Assembly: GCF_001941965.1 (NCBI RefSeq)
Contig: NZ_MKZO01000079.1
Location: forward strand, 124,001 to 188,000
Direction of reading: 5' to 3'
From: Pseudomonas putida
GTDB taxonomy: Bacteria > Pseudomonadota > Gammaproteobacteria > Pseudomonadales > Pseudomonadaceae
DNA length: 64,000 bases
Part shown: one piece after another, positions 33,826-42,479 of the stretch
Numbering within the stretch: position 1 is the first letter of the stretch
Layout of the letters: every line of letters begins with the position of its first letter
Notes under the pieces: generated by a model
Databases searched by the model: none
The model's input: only the letters and a program-made list of their open reading frames with translations
Told to the model about the DNA's origin: nothing
Translations under genes and position numbers: made by a program

Positions 33826-34467
33826 TCACTCAAGCCGCGCCAATCGTTCTTCCAGCGCCGCAATCCGCGCCTCCAGCGCCTCGATCCGCTCCGCCGACAC
33901 CCCACTGGCCACCCGTTCCGGCCCTTGCTGCCGCGCCGCCAGAATCGCCTCGATCTCCTCCGGATCCCCCAGCGCATGGGTATAGCGGTCCTCCCGTTGC
34001 CCCGCCTGCTTCGGCAGGTGCAAGGCCAGATCCCGGGCGATCAGGCGCTCCAGCTGGTGCTGGACTTCCTCGGTATCGCCGAACTCATGCAGGCGCTGGC
34101 TGCGGCTCAGCAGCTCGTTCAAGGTCTGAGGCCCACGCAGGAACATCAGGCCCATCAGGATCAACTGCGCCGGCACCAGCTCCAGCGCCTTGTCCACCCG
34201 CTGCTCCCAGCGGTCGGCGCGGCTGCCCATCTGCAGGCGCACCAGGCCCTGGCCTTCGAGGTTGCGCAGGCTCTGGCCGACCTGGCCCTGGGTCAGGTTC
34301 ATCACCGGTTCGCGGCTGGTCTTCTGGTTGCAGGCCAGCATCAGCGCGTTGAGGGTCAGGGGATAGGTTTCCGGATTGCTCGCCTGTTTCTCGATCAGCG
34401 AGCCGAGGATGCGCACTTCGGCGGGAGTGAAGCGGGCAGTGGCGGAAGTATCGTGCTCGTCGGACAT
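33826..34467 (-). CDS. yceH: YceH/UPF0502 family protein (DUF480)
   Basis: 213 residues. The opening F-T-P-A-E-V-R-I-L-G-S-L-I-E-K-Q...T-Y-P-L-T-L-N-A-L is diagnostic of the family, which contains two winged-helix domains. The C-terminal 30 residues form a coiled coil (R-I-E-A-L-E-A-R-I-A-A-L-E-E-R-L). The role is unclear; a DNA- or protein-binding function is inferred from the fold. Single gene. Confidence 0.9.
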   Translation of the reverse strand: MSDEHDTSATARFTPAEVRILGSLIEKQASNPETYPLTLNALMLACNQKTSREPVMNLTQGQVGQSLRNLEGQGLVRLQMGSRADRWEQRVDKALELVPAQLILMGLMFLRGPQTLNELLSRSQRLHEFGDTEEVQHQLERLIARDLALHLPKQAGQREDRYTHALGDPEEIEAILAARQQGPERVASGVSAERIEALEARIAALEERLARLE

Positions 34468-34530
34468 GGCCCTGTCTCTTTGCGGGAAAAGGGTCCTAGC
34501 CTAGGGGCGCAGGCGGGTAAAACACAAGCG

Positions 34531-34553
34531 ACCGATGGCGCGGGGCCATCGGT
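34531..34553 (-). terminator. Hairpin downstream of sstT
   Basis: A 9-bp perfect stem ACCGATGGC/GCCATCGGT with a 5-nt loop lies 12 nt beyond the sstT stop. On the minus strand it is followed by a moderately T-rich tract, so it is a probable terminator. Confidence 0.55.
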
Positions 34554-34564
34554 CTTGACGGGGA

Positions 34565-35773
34565 TCAGCCGCGCCGGGCTTCGGCTTCGCAGGCCGCCGC
34601 AGTGAACAGCACGTCGGTGGACGAGTTCAGCGCGGTTTCCGCCGAGTCCTGGAGCACGCCGATGATAAAGCCCACCGCCACCACCTGCATCGCCACCTCG
34701 TTGGGAATGCCGAACAGGCTGCAGGCCAGCGGGATCAGCAGCAGCGAGCCGCCGGCCACGCCCGAGGCGCCACAGGCGCAGACCGCCGCGACCACGCTGA
34801 GCAGGATGGCGGTCGGCAGGTCGATGCTGATGCCCAGGGTATGCACGGCGGCCAGGGTCAGCACGGTGATGGTGATCGCCGCGCCGGCCATGTTGATGGT
34901 GGCGCCGAGGGGGATCGAGACCGAGTAGGTGTCTTCATGCAGGCCGAGCTTTTCGCTGAGGGCCAGGTTGACCGGGATGTTCGCCGCCGAGCTGCGGGTG
35001 AAGAACGCGGTGATGCCGCTCTCGCGCAGACACAGCAGGGTCAGCGGGAACGGGTTGCGGCGTATCTTCCACCAGACGATCAGCGGGTTCATCACCAGGG
35101 CCACGAACAGCATGCAGCCGATCAGCACCGCCAGCAGGTGCAGGTAGCCAAGCAGGGCGTCGAGGCCGGACTGGGCCAGGGTCGAGGCGACCAGGCCGAA
35201 GATGCCCAGCGGGGCGAAGCGGATGACCACGCGCACGATCATCGTCACGCCGTTGGACAGGTCATCCAGCACGGTGCGGGTGGTGTCGCCGGAATGCCGC
35301 ACGGCGATGCCCAGGCCGATGGCCCAGACCAGGATGCCGATGAAGTTGCCGGTGACCAGGGCATTGACCGGGTTGTCCACGGCACTGAGCAGCAGGCCCT
35401 GGAGCACCTCGGTGATGCCGCCGGGCGCGCTCATCTGCGCTTCGCCGGTATTCAGCACCAGGGTCGAGGGGAACAGCATGCTCGCCGCCACCGCGACCAC
35501 CGCCGCGCCGAAGGTGCCCCACAGATAGAGCGCGAGAATCGGGCGGATATGGGTTTGCTGGCCCTGCTTGTGGTTGGCGATCGAGGCCATCACCAGGACG
35601 AATACCAGGATCGGCGCCACTGCTTTCAGGGCGCTGACGAAGACCTTGCCGATAAACGCCAGGTTGGCAGCCAGCTCCGGGGCGAGCAGGGCCAGGGCGA
35701 TACCGGCGACCAGGCCGATGATGATTTGCAGCACCAGGCTGGTGCGGTTGATCAGGTTCAGAACGGGCAGCAT
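34565..35773 (-). CDS. sstT: Sodium/serine-threonine symporter SstT
   Basis: 402 residues with eight transmembrane helices and two re-entrant loops of the DAACS (dicarboxylate/amino acid:cation symporter) family. Characteristic stretches are the Ser-rich T-R-S-S-A-A-N-I-P-V-N hairpin, G-A-T-I-N-M-A-G-A-A (sodium/substrate site) and D-S-A-E-T-A-L-N-S-S-T-D-V near the C-terminus, typical of SstT. It imports serine and threonine with sodium. Divergent from the MFS gene, with 172 nt between. Confidence 0.92.
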   Translation of the reverse strand: MLPVLNLINRTSLVLQIIIGLVAGIALALLAPELAANLAFIGKVFVSALKAVAPILVFVLVMASIANHKQGQQTHIRPILALYLWGTFGAAVVAVAASMLFPSTLVLNTGEAQMSAPGGITEVLQGLLLSAVDNPVNALVTGNFIGILVWAIGLGIAVRHSGDTTRTVLDDLSNGVTMIVRVVIRFAPLGIFGLVASTLAQSGLDALLGYLHLLAVLIGCMLFVALVMNPLIVWWKIRRNPFPLTLLCLRESGITAFFTRSSAANIPVNLALSEKLGLHEDTYSVSIPLGATINMAGAAITITVLTLAAVHTLGISIDLPTAILLSVVAAVCACGASGVAGGSLLLIPLACSLFGIPNEVAMQVVAVGFIIGVLQDSAETALNSSTDVLFTAAACEAEARRG

Positions 35774-35945
35774 AAAAGTGCTTCTCGGGCGTGTGCAGGC
35801 CGCAGACCGGCCGGAAAAAAGGGCGGAACTCTAGCACAGAGTGCTTGCCGCAACCCAAGGTGCCGTCCGCCGGTAGGTCCGCGGGCGGCACCACTGTTAC
35901 CATGCGCGGCCGTTTCGAGCCGACGCGCTCACTGTTGGAGTCTGG

Positions 35946-37094
35946 ATGTTCCTGCCCATTCTGTTGCTGGCCGCAGCCGGCTTCACCGTACTGACCACCG
36001 AATTCCTGATCGTCGGCCTGCTGCCGGGAATCGCCCGCGACCTTGACGTGAGCATCCCCCAGGCGGGGCTGCTGGTAACCCTGTTCGCCTTTACCGTGGC
36101 CGCCTTCGGGCCGTTCCTCACCGCCTGGTGCGCACGGTTCGAGCGCAAGCGGCTGTTTGTCGGGGTCTTGCTGCTCTTTGCCGCCTCCAACCTGCTGGCC
36201 GCGCTGGCGCCCAACTACTGGGTGATGGCGTTGGCGCGGTTGATCCCGGCCCTTGGTCTGCCGGTGTTCTGGTCCCTGGCCAGCGAGACGGCGGTGGATA
36301 TCGTCGGGCCGGCCTACGCCGGGCGGGCGATCAGCAAGATCAGCTTTGGTGTGGTCTGCGCCATGGTCTTCGGCATTCCCTTGGGCACGCTGCTGGGCGA
36401 TGCCTGGGGCTGGCGCGTAGCATTCGGCCTTCTGGCTCTGCTGGCTCTGGCCAAGGCCCTGCTGCTCTGGGGCTTTCTGCCACACACGCCGCGCAAGAGC
36501 GAATCGACCTCGCTGCGCAGCCAGTTCAGCGTACTGCGCGGGCGCCTGCTGCAAGGCCATGTGCTGTTGTCGGTGCTGGTGTTCAGCGGCATGTTCACCG
36601 CCTACACCTACCTGGCAGACCTGCTGGAGCGCCTGGCCGGTTTCGACGGCAAGCTGGTCGGCTGGTACCTGATGGGCTTCGGTGCGGTGGGGCTGATCGG
36701 CAACAGCCTCGGCGGCCGGGCGGTGGATCGTCATCCGCTGCTGGCGTCGGCGGGGTTCAGCTCGCTGCTGGTGATCGCCCTGCTGGTGGTGGTGCCGGCG
36801 ATTCAGTCGCCGCTCGGGTTGATCCTTGCCCTGGCCCTGTGGGGCCTGAGCCAGGCGGCGCTGTTCCTGGTCAGCCATGTGCGGGTGATCAAGGCCGCGC
36901 CCTCGGCGGCGGCCTTCGGCGCCTCGCTGAACATCGCCGGGGGCAACCTGGGCATCGGCCTGGGCGCGGTGATCGGCGGCCAGGTGATCGACCATCTGGG
37001 GCTGGGCAGCGTCGGTTATGTCGCGGCACTGCTGATCGGCCTGGCGGTGGCCCTGGCCCTGTGGCTGAGCCGCTTCAAGCCAGTGGCCAGTTGA
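35946..37094 (+). CDS. MFS transporter, DHA1 family drug/sugar efflux type
   Basis: 382 residues and about 12 transmembrane helices. It has the short MFS loop R-F-E-R-K-R-L between helices 2 and 3, and the L-T-T-E-F-L-I-V-G-L-L-P motif in helix 1 typical of the AraJ/NepI/PbuE branch of DHA1 exporters. The substrate cannot be told from sequence. The 3' end overlaps the convergent nhaR gene by 20 nt. Confidence 0.85.
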   Translation: MFLPILLLAAAGFTVLTTEFLIVGLLPGIARDLDVSIPQAGLLVTLFAFTVAAFGPFLTAWCARFERKRLFVGVLLLFAASNLLAALAPNYWVMALARLIPALGLPVFWSLASETAVDIVGPAYAGRAISKISFGVVCAMVFGIPLGTLLGDAWGWRVAFGLLALLALAKALLLWGFLPHTPRKSESTSLRSQFSVLRGRLLQGHVLLSVLVFSGMFTAYTYLADLLERLAGFDGKLVGWYLMGFGAVGLIGNSLGGRAVDRHPLLASAGFSSLLVIALLVVVPAIQSPLGLILALALWGLSQAALFLVSHVRVIKAAPSAAAFGASLNIAGGNLGIGLGAVIGGQVIDHLGLGSVGYVAALLIGLAVALALWLSRFKPVAS

Positions 37095-37980
37095 ACAGCT
37101 CGCGGCGGGCGCCCTCGGTGATGGCGACGATGCCAGGGTGCTTGACCTTGCGCTCCACCGAAATGGCGTAGAACGACTCGGTGACCGCGTCGGTCTGGCC
37201 GATCAGCTCGACGTCATACTGCCGGCAGACCTCTTCGGCGATCACGCTGGGGGCGATGAAGATGCCGCTGCCGGACTTGCCGAAAGCCTGCATCAAGGCG
37301 CTGTCATCGAATTCGCCGACGATCCGCGGCTGCAATTGCTGCTCGGCGAACCAGCGCAGCAGGCGGTTGCGCACCATGGTTTCCTGACCGGGGATCAGCA
37401 GCGGCGCGTGGTGCAGGCAGGCGGGGAAGGGCAGGGCCTGGCGCGCTGCCAGTTCTGGCGTGGCGAGGAAGCTGATACCGCATTCGCCGAGCTTCTGGCT
37501 GTAGCCCTTGATATCCAGGTGGCCGGGCATGGGGCTGTCGGAGATCACCAGGTCCAGGCGCTGGATCGCCAGGTCGGCGAGCAGGCGTTCCAGCTTGTCC
37601 TCGCGGCAGCTGATGCGCAGCGGTTCGGCCAGTTCCATGGTCGGCGCGATCAGGCGGTAGACGATGGACTTTGGCACCACATCCGCGACCCCGACCCGGA
37701 ACAGCACCTGCTGCTCGTTGGGCTGCGCCCGCAGCATGGCTTCCAGCTCGCCGCCGATCTGGAACATCGGCTCGGCGTAGGACAGCGCCTGGCGCCCGGT
37801 TTCGGTCAGTTCCAGCTGGCGGCCGACCCGCTTGAACAGCTCGATACCATAGGTTTGCTCCAGCAGGCTGATCTGCCCGCTGATGGTTTGCGGGGTCAGG
37901 TTCAGTTGCTCGCAGGCGCGGACGATGCTGCCGGTCTTGGCCACGACCCAGAAGTAGTGCAGTTGCCGGTAATTGAGCAT
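37075..37980 (-). CDS. nhaR: LysR-type regulator NhaR
   Basis: 301 residues from M-L-N-Y-R-Q-L-H-Y-F-W. The N-terminal HTH (V-R-A-C-E-Q-L-N-L-T-P-Q-T-I-S-G-Q-I) and the effector domain with V-G-V-A-D-V-V-P-K match the NhaR group of LysR proteins, which sense sodium or pH stress in enterobacteria. No nhaA lies nearby, so the target is open. Upstream and divergent is a small lipoprotein gene. Confidence 0.85.
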   Translation of the reverse strand: MLNYRQLHYFWVVAKTGSIVRACEQLNLTPQTISGQISLLEQTYGIELFKRVGRQLELTETGRQALSYAEPMFQIGGELEAMLRAQPNEQQVLFRVGVADVVPKSIVYRLIAPTMELAEPLRISCREDKLERLLADLAIQRLDLVISDSPMPGHLDIKGYSQKLGECGISFLATPELAARQALPFPACLHHAPLLIPGQETMVRNRLLRWFAEQQLQPRIVGEFDDSALMQAFGKSGSGIFIAPSVIAEEVCRQYDVELIGQTDAVTESFYAISVERKVKHPGIVAITEGARRELFNWPLA

Positions 37981-38115
37981 GGCAAGCCCCGATTCGGAAA
38001 AACCGAAGTATAACCGCTGAAAATACGAATTTTCCTGATGTTTCAGCATCCATAGAATGCCTCTCCATTGCGGCGTCACTTTTTCCGGCGCTGACGTATT
38101 TCCAGTGAGGACGAC

Positions 38116-38352
38116 ATGCTCTATCTCAAATCCATAGGTACACCGCTGGTGCTGGTCATGGCCCTGTTCGCCATGAGCGGTTGCGACCAGGTCGAGAAAT
38201 CCGCCCAGCAGGCGCTCAACCAGGCCGCCGAGTCGGCCAAGGAAGCGATCGACAAGACCAACGAAGCGGCCCAGCAGGCGCTGAGCGAAGCCACCGGCAC
38301 GGAGAAAGCGGAGAAAGAAGAGAGCAAGGACGCTGACGGTCAGAAAATCTGA
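38116..38352 (+). CDS. Small lipoprotein with charged helical repeat
   Basis: 78 residues. GTGAGGA precedes the ATG. The lipobox A-M-S-G-C puts the lipidated Cys at residue 23. The mature part is one long Ala/Glu/Gln/Lys-rich helix with repeated Q-Q-A-L-(N/S) units, followed by a highly charged tail. Function unknown. The terC gene starts 38 nt downstream. Confidence 0.8.
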   Translation: MLYLKSIGTPLVLVMALFAMSGCDQVEKSAQQALNQAAESAKEAIDKTNEAAQQALSEATGTEKAEKEESKDADGQKI

Positions 38353-38390
38353 TCTATTTTTTCCAATAACCCCCTATCAGGACCTGATTC

Positions 38391-39140
38391 ATGGAATACC
38401 TGCTGGAACTCGCTGCAAGCCCGACCGCCTGGGTCGCCCTGGCCACCCTGGTGGCCATGGAGATCGTCCTCGGTATCGACAACCTGATCTTCATCTCGAT
38501 CCTGACCAACAAGCTGCCCGAGCAATTCCGCTCCAAAGCCCGTCGCATCGGTATCTCCATGGCCCTGGTGATGCGCCTGGCGCTGCTCAGCACCGTCGCC
38601 TGGATCGTCCAGCTCACGGAACCGGTGATCGATATCCTCGGTCACAGCTTCTCGTGGAAGGACATGATCCTGATCGCCGGTGGTCTGTTCCTGCTCTGGA
38701 AAGCCACCAAGGAAATCCATGAAAGCGTGGACCCACGGGCCAAGGAAGAATCCGCAGCGTCGTCTACCATTACCCTGGGCTTCGCGGCGGCCATTGGCCA
38801 GATCCTGATCCTCGACATCGTCTTCTCGGTGGACAGCATCATCACCGCCGTGGGCATGACCGAACACCTGCCGATCATGATCATCGCCGTGATCAGTGCC
38901 GTGATCGTGATGCTGGTCGCCGCCGACCCGCTGGCGAAGTTCATCAACGACAACCCGACCGTGGTGATGCTGGCCCTGGGCTTCCTCATCATGATCGGCA
39001 TGACCCTGATCGCCGAAGGCTTCGGCGCCCACGTACCGAAAGGCTACGTCTACGCGGCAATGGCCTTCTCCACTGCGATCGAGGTGCTGAACATCATGTC
39101 GCGCAGGGCTCGCCAGCGCCGTGAGGCCAGCGAGGCCTGA
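38391..39140 (+). CDS. TerC family integral membrane protein
   Basis: 249 residues, about seven transmembrane helices. The TerC hallmarks are E-I-V-L-G-I-D-N-L-I-F at the start and D-I-V-F-S-V-D-S-I-I-T-A-V-G-M midway, each giving paired acidic residues within the membrane. TerC/Alx proteins are linked to metal (notably manganese) export and protein metallation. A strong terminator follows the gene. Confidence 0.9.
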   Translation: MEYLLELAASPTAWVALATLVAMEIVLGIDNLIFISILTNKLPEQFRSKARRIGISMALVMRLALLSTVAWIVQLTEPVIDILGHSFSWKDMILIAGGLFLLWKATKEIHESVDPRAKEESAASSTITLGFAAAIGQILILDIVFSVDSIITAVGMTEHLPIMIIAVISAVIVMLVAADPLAKFINDNPTVVMLALGFLIMIGMTLIAEGFGAHVPKGYVYAAMAFSTAIEVLNIMSRRARQRREASEA

Positions 39141-39170
39141 TCAACCGGATCTGTTGCGTGCTGTAGTTTG

Positions 39171-39196
39171 GGGGCTCCTTGTGGAGCCCCTTTTTT
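39171..39196 (+). terminator. Rho-independent terminator after terC-like gene
   Basis: An 8-bp perfect GC-rich stem (GGGGCTCC/GGAGCCCC) with a TTGT loop is followed by TTTTTT. Confidence 0.93.
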
Positions 39197-39203
39197 ATTG
39201 GGG

Positions 39204-39389
39204 TCAGTGCGCGTTGGCGTGGCGACGCGGGGCCCGGTGATGCGTCAGGGCAGCAGGTTTGGCCGGCGCTTGCGGGGCCTGGTGGTGCAGGTGATGGCGA
39301 CGGGCGATGCGCAGCACGCCCCACAGCATGGCAACGGCGATGCTCAGCCAGGCTGCGATCATCATGAAGATAGCCATGGTCAGGCTCAT
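39204..39389 (-). CDS. Small membrane protein with His-rich tail
   Basis: 61 residues. AAGGAGG stands just before the ATG at 39389, ruling out the longer frame. One transmembrane helix (about 3-24) is followed by a basic, His-rich tail (R-R-H-H-L-H-H-Q...H-H-R...R-R-H-A-N-A-H). The tail could bind metal or be simply cationic. No family recognised. Convergent with the terC-like gene. Confidence 0.7.
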   Translation of the reverse strand: MSLTMAIFMMIAAWLSIAVAMLWGVLRIARRHHLHHQAPQAPAKPAALTHHRAPRRHANAH

Positions 39390-39578
39390 GGGTGCCTCCT
39401 TCTTCAATACAGGCGATACCTGTAGTTCAGACACCCCTTTAGTCTAGACGGTCAGTTATTTCAGGCTATTGACCGAAGGTCCAAGTGCTAGACCGCTTTG
39501 TTCCAAGCCCGGCGCGGGCTATACCGATGCCGTCCGTCGGCCTATGATCGGACCTTTGCCCCCTTCGAGCGAGGACTC

Positions 39579-40238
39579 ATGCCGATCCTTTCCATCACCC
39601 CGCGCCGCCTGTTGGTGGCCTGTCTTCTCGCCGCCGGACTGGCCGGTTGTGCCAGCCAGCCGTCTGGCGATCTCAAGCAATTGCCGCAACGGGTCGAGCT
39701 CACGGCCGTGCCGTTTTACCGGGGCAATGCCGACCAGAGCGCGCCTATGGCGCTGGCGGCCTTGCTGTCGCAGCAGGGCGTGCGGGTAACGCCGGGGATG
39801 CTGGGGTTGCCCAGGCAGCCGGAGAAACTGCAGGCCGCGGTGGAAAACTCGGCGCGGCAGTACGGGATGGTGGTGTACCCGCTTGATCACAGCCTGGCGG
39901 CATTGCTGACCCAGGTGTCGGCGGGGAACCCGGTGCTGATGCGTTTCCAGGAAGGTTCGGCATTCTGGAGCGAGCCGCGTTACGGGCTGCTGGTGGGCTT
40001 TGATCGTTATAAGCAACGGGTGCTGCTGCGGGCGGGGAACAGTCGGCGGATGCTGATGGACTTCGACTCGTTCGAATCGGCCTGGGGCAAGGAAGGGAAT
40101 TGGGCGGTGCTGGTGCAGAAGCCGAAGCAGTTGCCGGCCGGAGTGGATCGGCAGCGCTGGTTGAAGGCGGCCAATGATCTGGCGCAGGCGGGGCAGGAGC
40201 AGGCGGCGCGGCAGGCGGTGGAGGCGATCGGGCGCTGA
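39579..40238 (+). CDS. Peptidase C39-like lipoprotein, predicted inactive
   Basis: 219 residues. The lipobox L-A-G-C gives a lipidated Cys24. The domain resembles the C39 papain-like peptidases, but the catalytic Q-x-x-C-G-P motif reads D-Q53-S-A-P and the active-site His region reads P-R-Y-G-L-L-V-G-F-D. Both the Cys and the His are therefore replaced, and the protein is likely a binding module rather than a protease. The C-terminal 40 residues are helical (W-L-K-A-A-N-D-L-A). Single gene followed by a REPIN. Confidence 0.75.
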   Translation: MPILSITPRRLLVACLLAAGLAGCASQPSGDLKQLPQRVELTAVPFYRGNADQSAPMALAALLSQQGVRVTPGMLGLPRQPEKLQAAVENSARQYGMVVYPLDHSLAALLTQVSAGNPVLMRFQEGSAFWSEPRYGLLVGFDRYKQRVLLRAGNSRRMLMDFDSFESAWGKEGNWAVLVQKPKQLPAGVDRQRWLKAANDLAQAGQEQAARQAVEAIGR

Positions 40239-40255
40239 GCCTTGTGTTGCTTTCG

Positions 40256-40341
40256 AGGGCCTCATCGCCGGCAACGCCGGCTCCCACAGGTTTAGTGGTG
40301 TACACCATACCTGTGGGAGCTGGCTTGCCAGCGATAGGGCC
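40256..40341. repeat. REPIN with one diverged arm
   Basis: The left arm reads GCCGGCAACGCCGG instead of the usual GCTGGCAAGCCAG; the right arm is standard. It lies between convergent genes. Confidence 0.85.
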
Positions 40342-40370
40342 GGGTCAGGCTGCAGAGATGAACCTGCTGC

Positions 40371-41654
40371 TTAAACCCCCAGACGATCCCGCAGGCTGTA
40401 GTACCAGGCCCCGATCGCACTGAACGGCACACGGAACATCTGCCCACCCGGGAATGGGTAGTGCGGCAGTTCGGCGAAGGCGTCGAAGCGTTCGGCCTGG
40501 CCACGCAGGGCCTCGGCCAGGACCTTGCCGGCCAGGTGGGTGTAGGTCACGCCATGGCCGCTGCAGCCTTGCGAGTAGTAGATGTTGTCGCCGATCCGGC
40601 CGACCTGCGGCAGGCGCGACAGGGTCAGGAGGAAGTTGCCGGTCCAGGCGAAGTCGATCTTCACGTCCTTCAACTGCGGGAAAGCCTTGAGCATCTTCGG
40701 CCGGATGATCGCTTCGATGTTCGCCGGGTCACGGGCACCGTAGACCACGCCGCCGCCAAAGATCAGGCGCTTGTCGCTGGTCAGGCGGTAGTAGTCGAGC
40801 AGGTAGTTGCAGTCCTCGACGCAGTAGTCCTGAGGCAGCAGGGTGCGCGCCAGTTCATCGCTCAGCGGTTCGGTGGTGATCACCTGGGTACCGCACGGCA
40901 TGGACTTGGCCGCCAGCTCCGGGACCAGGCCGCCGAGGTAGGCGTTGCCGGCAACGATGATGAACTTGGCCCGCACGCGACCGTTCGGGGTGTGCACCAC
41001 CGGGTTGGCACCGCGCTCGATACGCACGGCCGGGGACTGTTCGTAGATCTTGCCGCCCAGGGACTCCACGGCGGCGGCTTCGCCCAGCGCCAGGTTCAGC
41101 GGGTGGATATGGCCGCCGCTCATGTCGAGCATGCCGCCGATGTAGTTGTCGCAGGCCACCACTTCACGGATGCGCTTGGCGTCCATCAGCTCCAGTTGCT
41201 TATGGCCGAAGCGTTCCCACAGGCGTTTCTGCGATTCCAGGTGACCCATCTGCTTGCTGGTCAGGGCGGCGAACACGCCACCGTCCTTCAGGTCGCACTG
41301 GATGTTGTACTTGGCCACGCGATCGCGAATGATGCGTCCACCCTCGAAGGCCATTTCGCCCAGCAACTGCGCCTGGCGCGGGCCGACGGTGCGTTCGATG
41401 ACATCGATGTCGCGGCTGTAGCTGTTGACGATCTGCCCGCCGTTACGGCCCGAAGCGCCGAAGCCGACCTTGGCGGCTTCCACGACGGTGACGCTAAAAC
41501 CGTTCTCCAGCAGGAACAGGGCGCTGGACAGGCCGGTATAGCCGGCGCCGATCACGCACACGTCGGTCTGGACTTCTTCCTGCAAGGCGGGGCGCTGGGG
41601 TACCGGATTGGCCGAGGCGGCGTAGTACGATTGTGGGTAGGCGATGGTGGCCAT
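40371..41654 (-). CDS. puuB: FAD-dependent gamma-glutamylputrescine oxidoreductase-like (PuuB/PauB)
   Basis: 427 residues from M-A-T-I-A-Y-P-Q-S-Y-Y, the usual start of this family. The FAD dinucleotide motif is V-C-V-I-G-A-G-Y-T-G-L, followed by the D-amino-acid-oxidase-like G-F-G-A-S-G-R-N-G-G-Q. The C-terminal G-C-S-G-H-G-V segment also fits. These enzymes oxidise the amine of gamma-glutamylputrescine (or related polyamine adducts) to an aldehyde in polyamine breakdown. No glutamyl-ligase gene is adjacent, so the exact substrate is inferred. A second DAO-type oxidoreductase lies at 44943. Confidence 0.85.
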   Translation of the reverse strand: MATIAYPQSYYAASANPVPQRPALQEEVQTDVCVIGAGYTGLSSALFLLENGFSVTVVEAAKVGFGASGRNGGQIVNSYSRDIDVIERTVGPRQAQLLGEMAFEGGRIIRDRVAKYNIQCDLKDGGVFAALTSKQMGHLESQKRLWERFGHKQLELMDAKRIREVVACDNYIGGMLDMSGGHIHPLNLALGEAAAVESLGGKIYEQSPAVRIERGANPVVHTPNGRVRAKFIIVAGNAYLGGLVPELAAKSMPCGTQVITTEPLSDELARTLLPQDYCVEDCNYLLDYYRLTSDKRLIFGGGVVYGARDPANIEAIIRPKMLKAFPQLKDVKIDFAWTGNFLLTLSRLPQVGRIGDNIYYSQGCSGHGVTYTHLAGKVLAEALRGQAERFDAFAELPHYPFPGGQMFRVPFSAIGAWYYSLRDRLGV

Positions 41655-41838
41655 GCGCGGTGAACCTCTAATCTGTGACTTTGTAGTTGTGTGTTTTGTA
41701 TTTTTTACGGATGCGTCAATCCTATCAACAATAATGAACACTCGCCAGCCGGGCTGACGAAATCCCTTGAAAGCCGGGGCCGGGCCTGGGGTTCGGGTAA
41801 AAAATTTCTATTATTCAGTGGTTTAGCCGAAAAAATCG

Positions 41839-41866
41839 TTGACACACTTTGCCGAAAGCGTAGAAT
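41839..41866 (+). promoter_or_regulatory. Sigma-70 promoter of first tRNA-Val
   Basis: TTGACA at 41839-41844, 16-nt spacer, TAGAAT at 41861-41866. The tRNA starts 14 nt downstream. Confidence 0.8.
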
Positions 41867-41980
41867 GCCGCCTCACAGCAGGCACATAGCTCAGTTGGTT
41901 AGAGCACCACCTTGACATGGTGGGGGTCGTTGGTTCGAGTCCAATTGTGCCTACCAAACATCACCGCTCCTGTTGGCGGT
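41858..41980 (+). repeat. 123-bp direct repeat, copy 1 (contains tRNA-Val)
   Basis: Identical to 43073-43195 except for one base (T at 41873, C at 43088). It covers the -10 box, the whole tRNA and 24 nt after it. The two copies are offset by 1,215 bp and bracket a toxin-antitoxin-like pair. Confidence 0.9.
41880..41956 (+). tRNA. tRNA-Val(GAC)
   Basis: 77 nt. The acceptor stem AGGCACA/TGTGCCT, the D arm, the anticodon stem CCACC/GGTGG with loop TTGACAT (anticodon GAC), the T arm GTTGG/CCAAT with TTCGAGT, and an encoded CCA end are all present. Confidence 0.97.
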
Positions 41981-41983
41981 CAA

Positions 41984-42022
41984 GCAAGAAGGGCGATCCG
42001 AGAGGGTCGCCCTTCTTGCTTT
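41984..42022 (+). terminator. Terminator of first tRNA-Val
   Basis: A 16-bp stem (GCAAGAAGGGCGATCC with GGGTCGCCCTTCTTGC, one G-T pair, loop GAGA), ending in a short T run. Confidence 0.85.
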
Positions 42023-42049
42023 CACTTGCCCGGTTCGCAATTCCCGCGT

Positions 42050-42478
42050 TCAGGCGGCTCGCTCGACCCACTCCTGATCACTCCATTCGAAGACCGCAGA
42101 TTCATCGGTCTTTGCGCCTGGATCGACAATCACAGGCCCGAAGCGTACCTGAACATACGCGCAGTAACAGGCGCGCATCGCCACATCCGCCGGTCCCGGA
42201 ACCGCCTCCAGGCCTTTCTTCTCCCAGTTGGCCACCGTCTGTACATCGACGCGGAGCAGGGCGGCCAATTCGCTCTGGACCAGGTCCTGCTCCTTTCTCA
42301 AAAAGCGCAACTGGTGCCCGGACATCGGGGTTGTCTGGCTCAGGATATCTCCCGCGATGGCCCGGTGCAGGCCGTCGAGGTCTTCAATGGCTACGCCATC
42401 GCCATAGGGGGTCTCGACGGCCTTGTAGCCGTTCTTCAGAAAGATCCCGTTCAGGCCGCAGCCGGTGTATTCGTACAT
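42050..42478 (-). CDS. HTH-type antitoxin-like regulator (partner of DUF4258 protein)
   Basis: 142 residues from the ATG at 42478, with GGGAGA about 7 nt upstream, inside the end of the toxin gene. A helix-turn-helix of the Xre type occupies the middle (L-R-K-E-Q-D-L-V-Q-S-E-L-A-A-L-L-R-V-D-V-Q-T-V-A-N-W-E). The N-terminal 45 residues (M-Y-E-Y-T-G-C-G-L-N...) are a small separate domain. It starts 1 nt after the stop of the DUF4258 gene, the toxin-first arrangement seen in MqsRA- and HigBA-type systems. It is expected to bind the toxin and repress the shared promoter. Confidence 0.75.
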   Translation of the reverse strand: MYEYTGCGLNGIFLKNGYKAVETPYGDGVAIEDLDGLHRAIAGDILSQTTPMSGHQLRFLRKEQDLVQSELAALLRVDVQTVANWEKKGLEAVPGPADVAMRACYCAYVQVRFGPVIVDPGAKTDESAVFEWSDQEWVERAA

Positions 42479-42479
42479 T

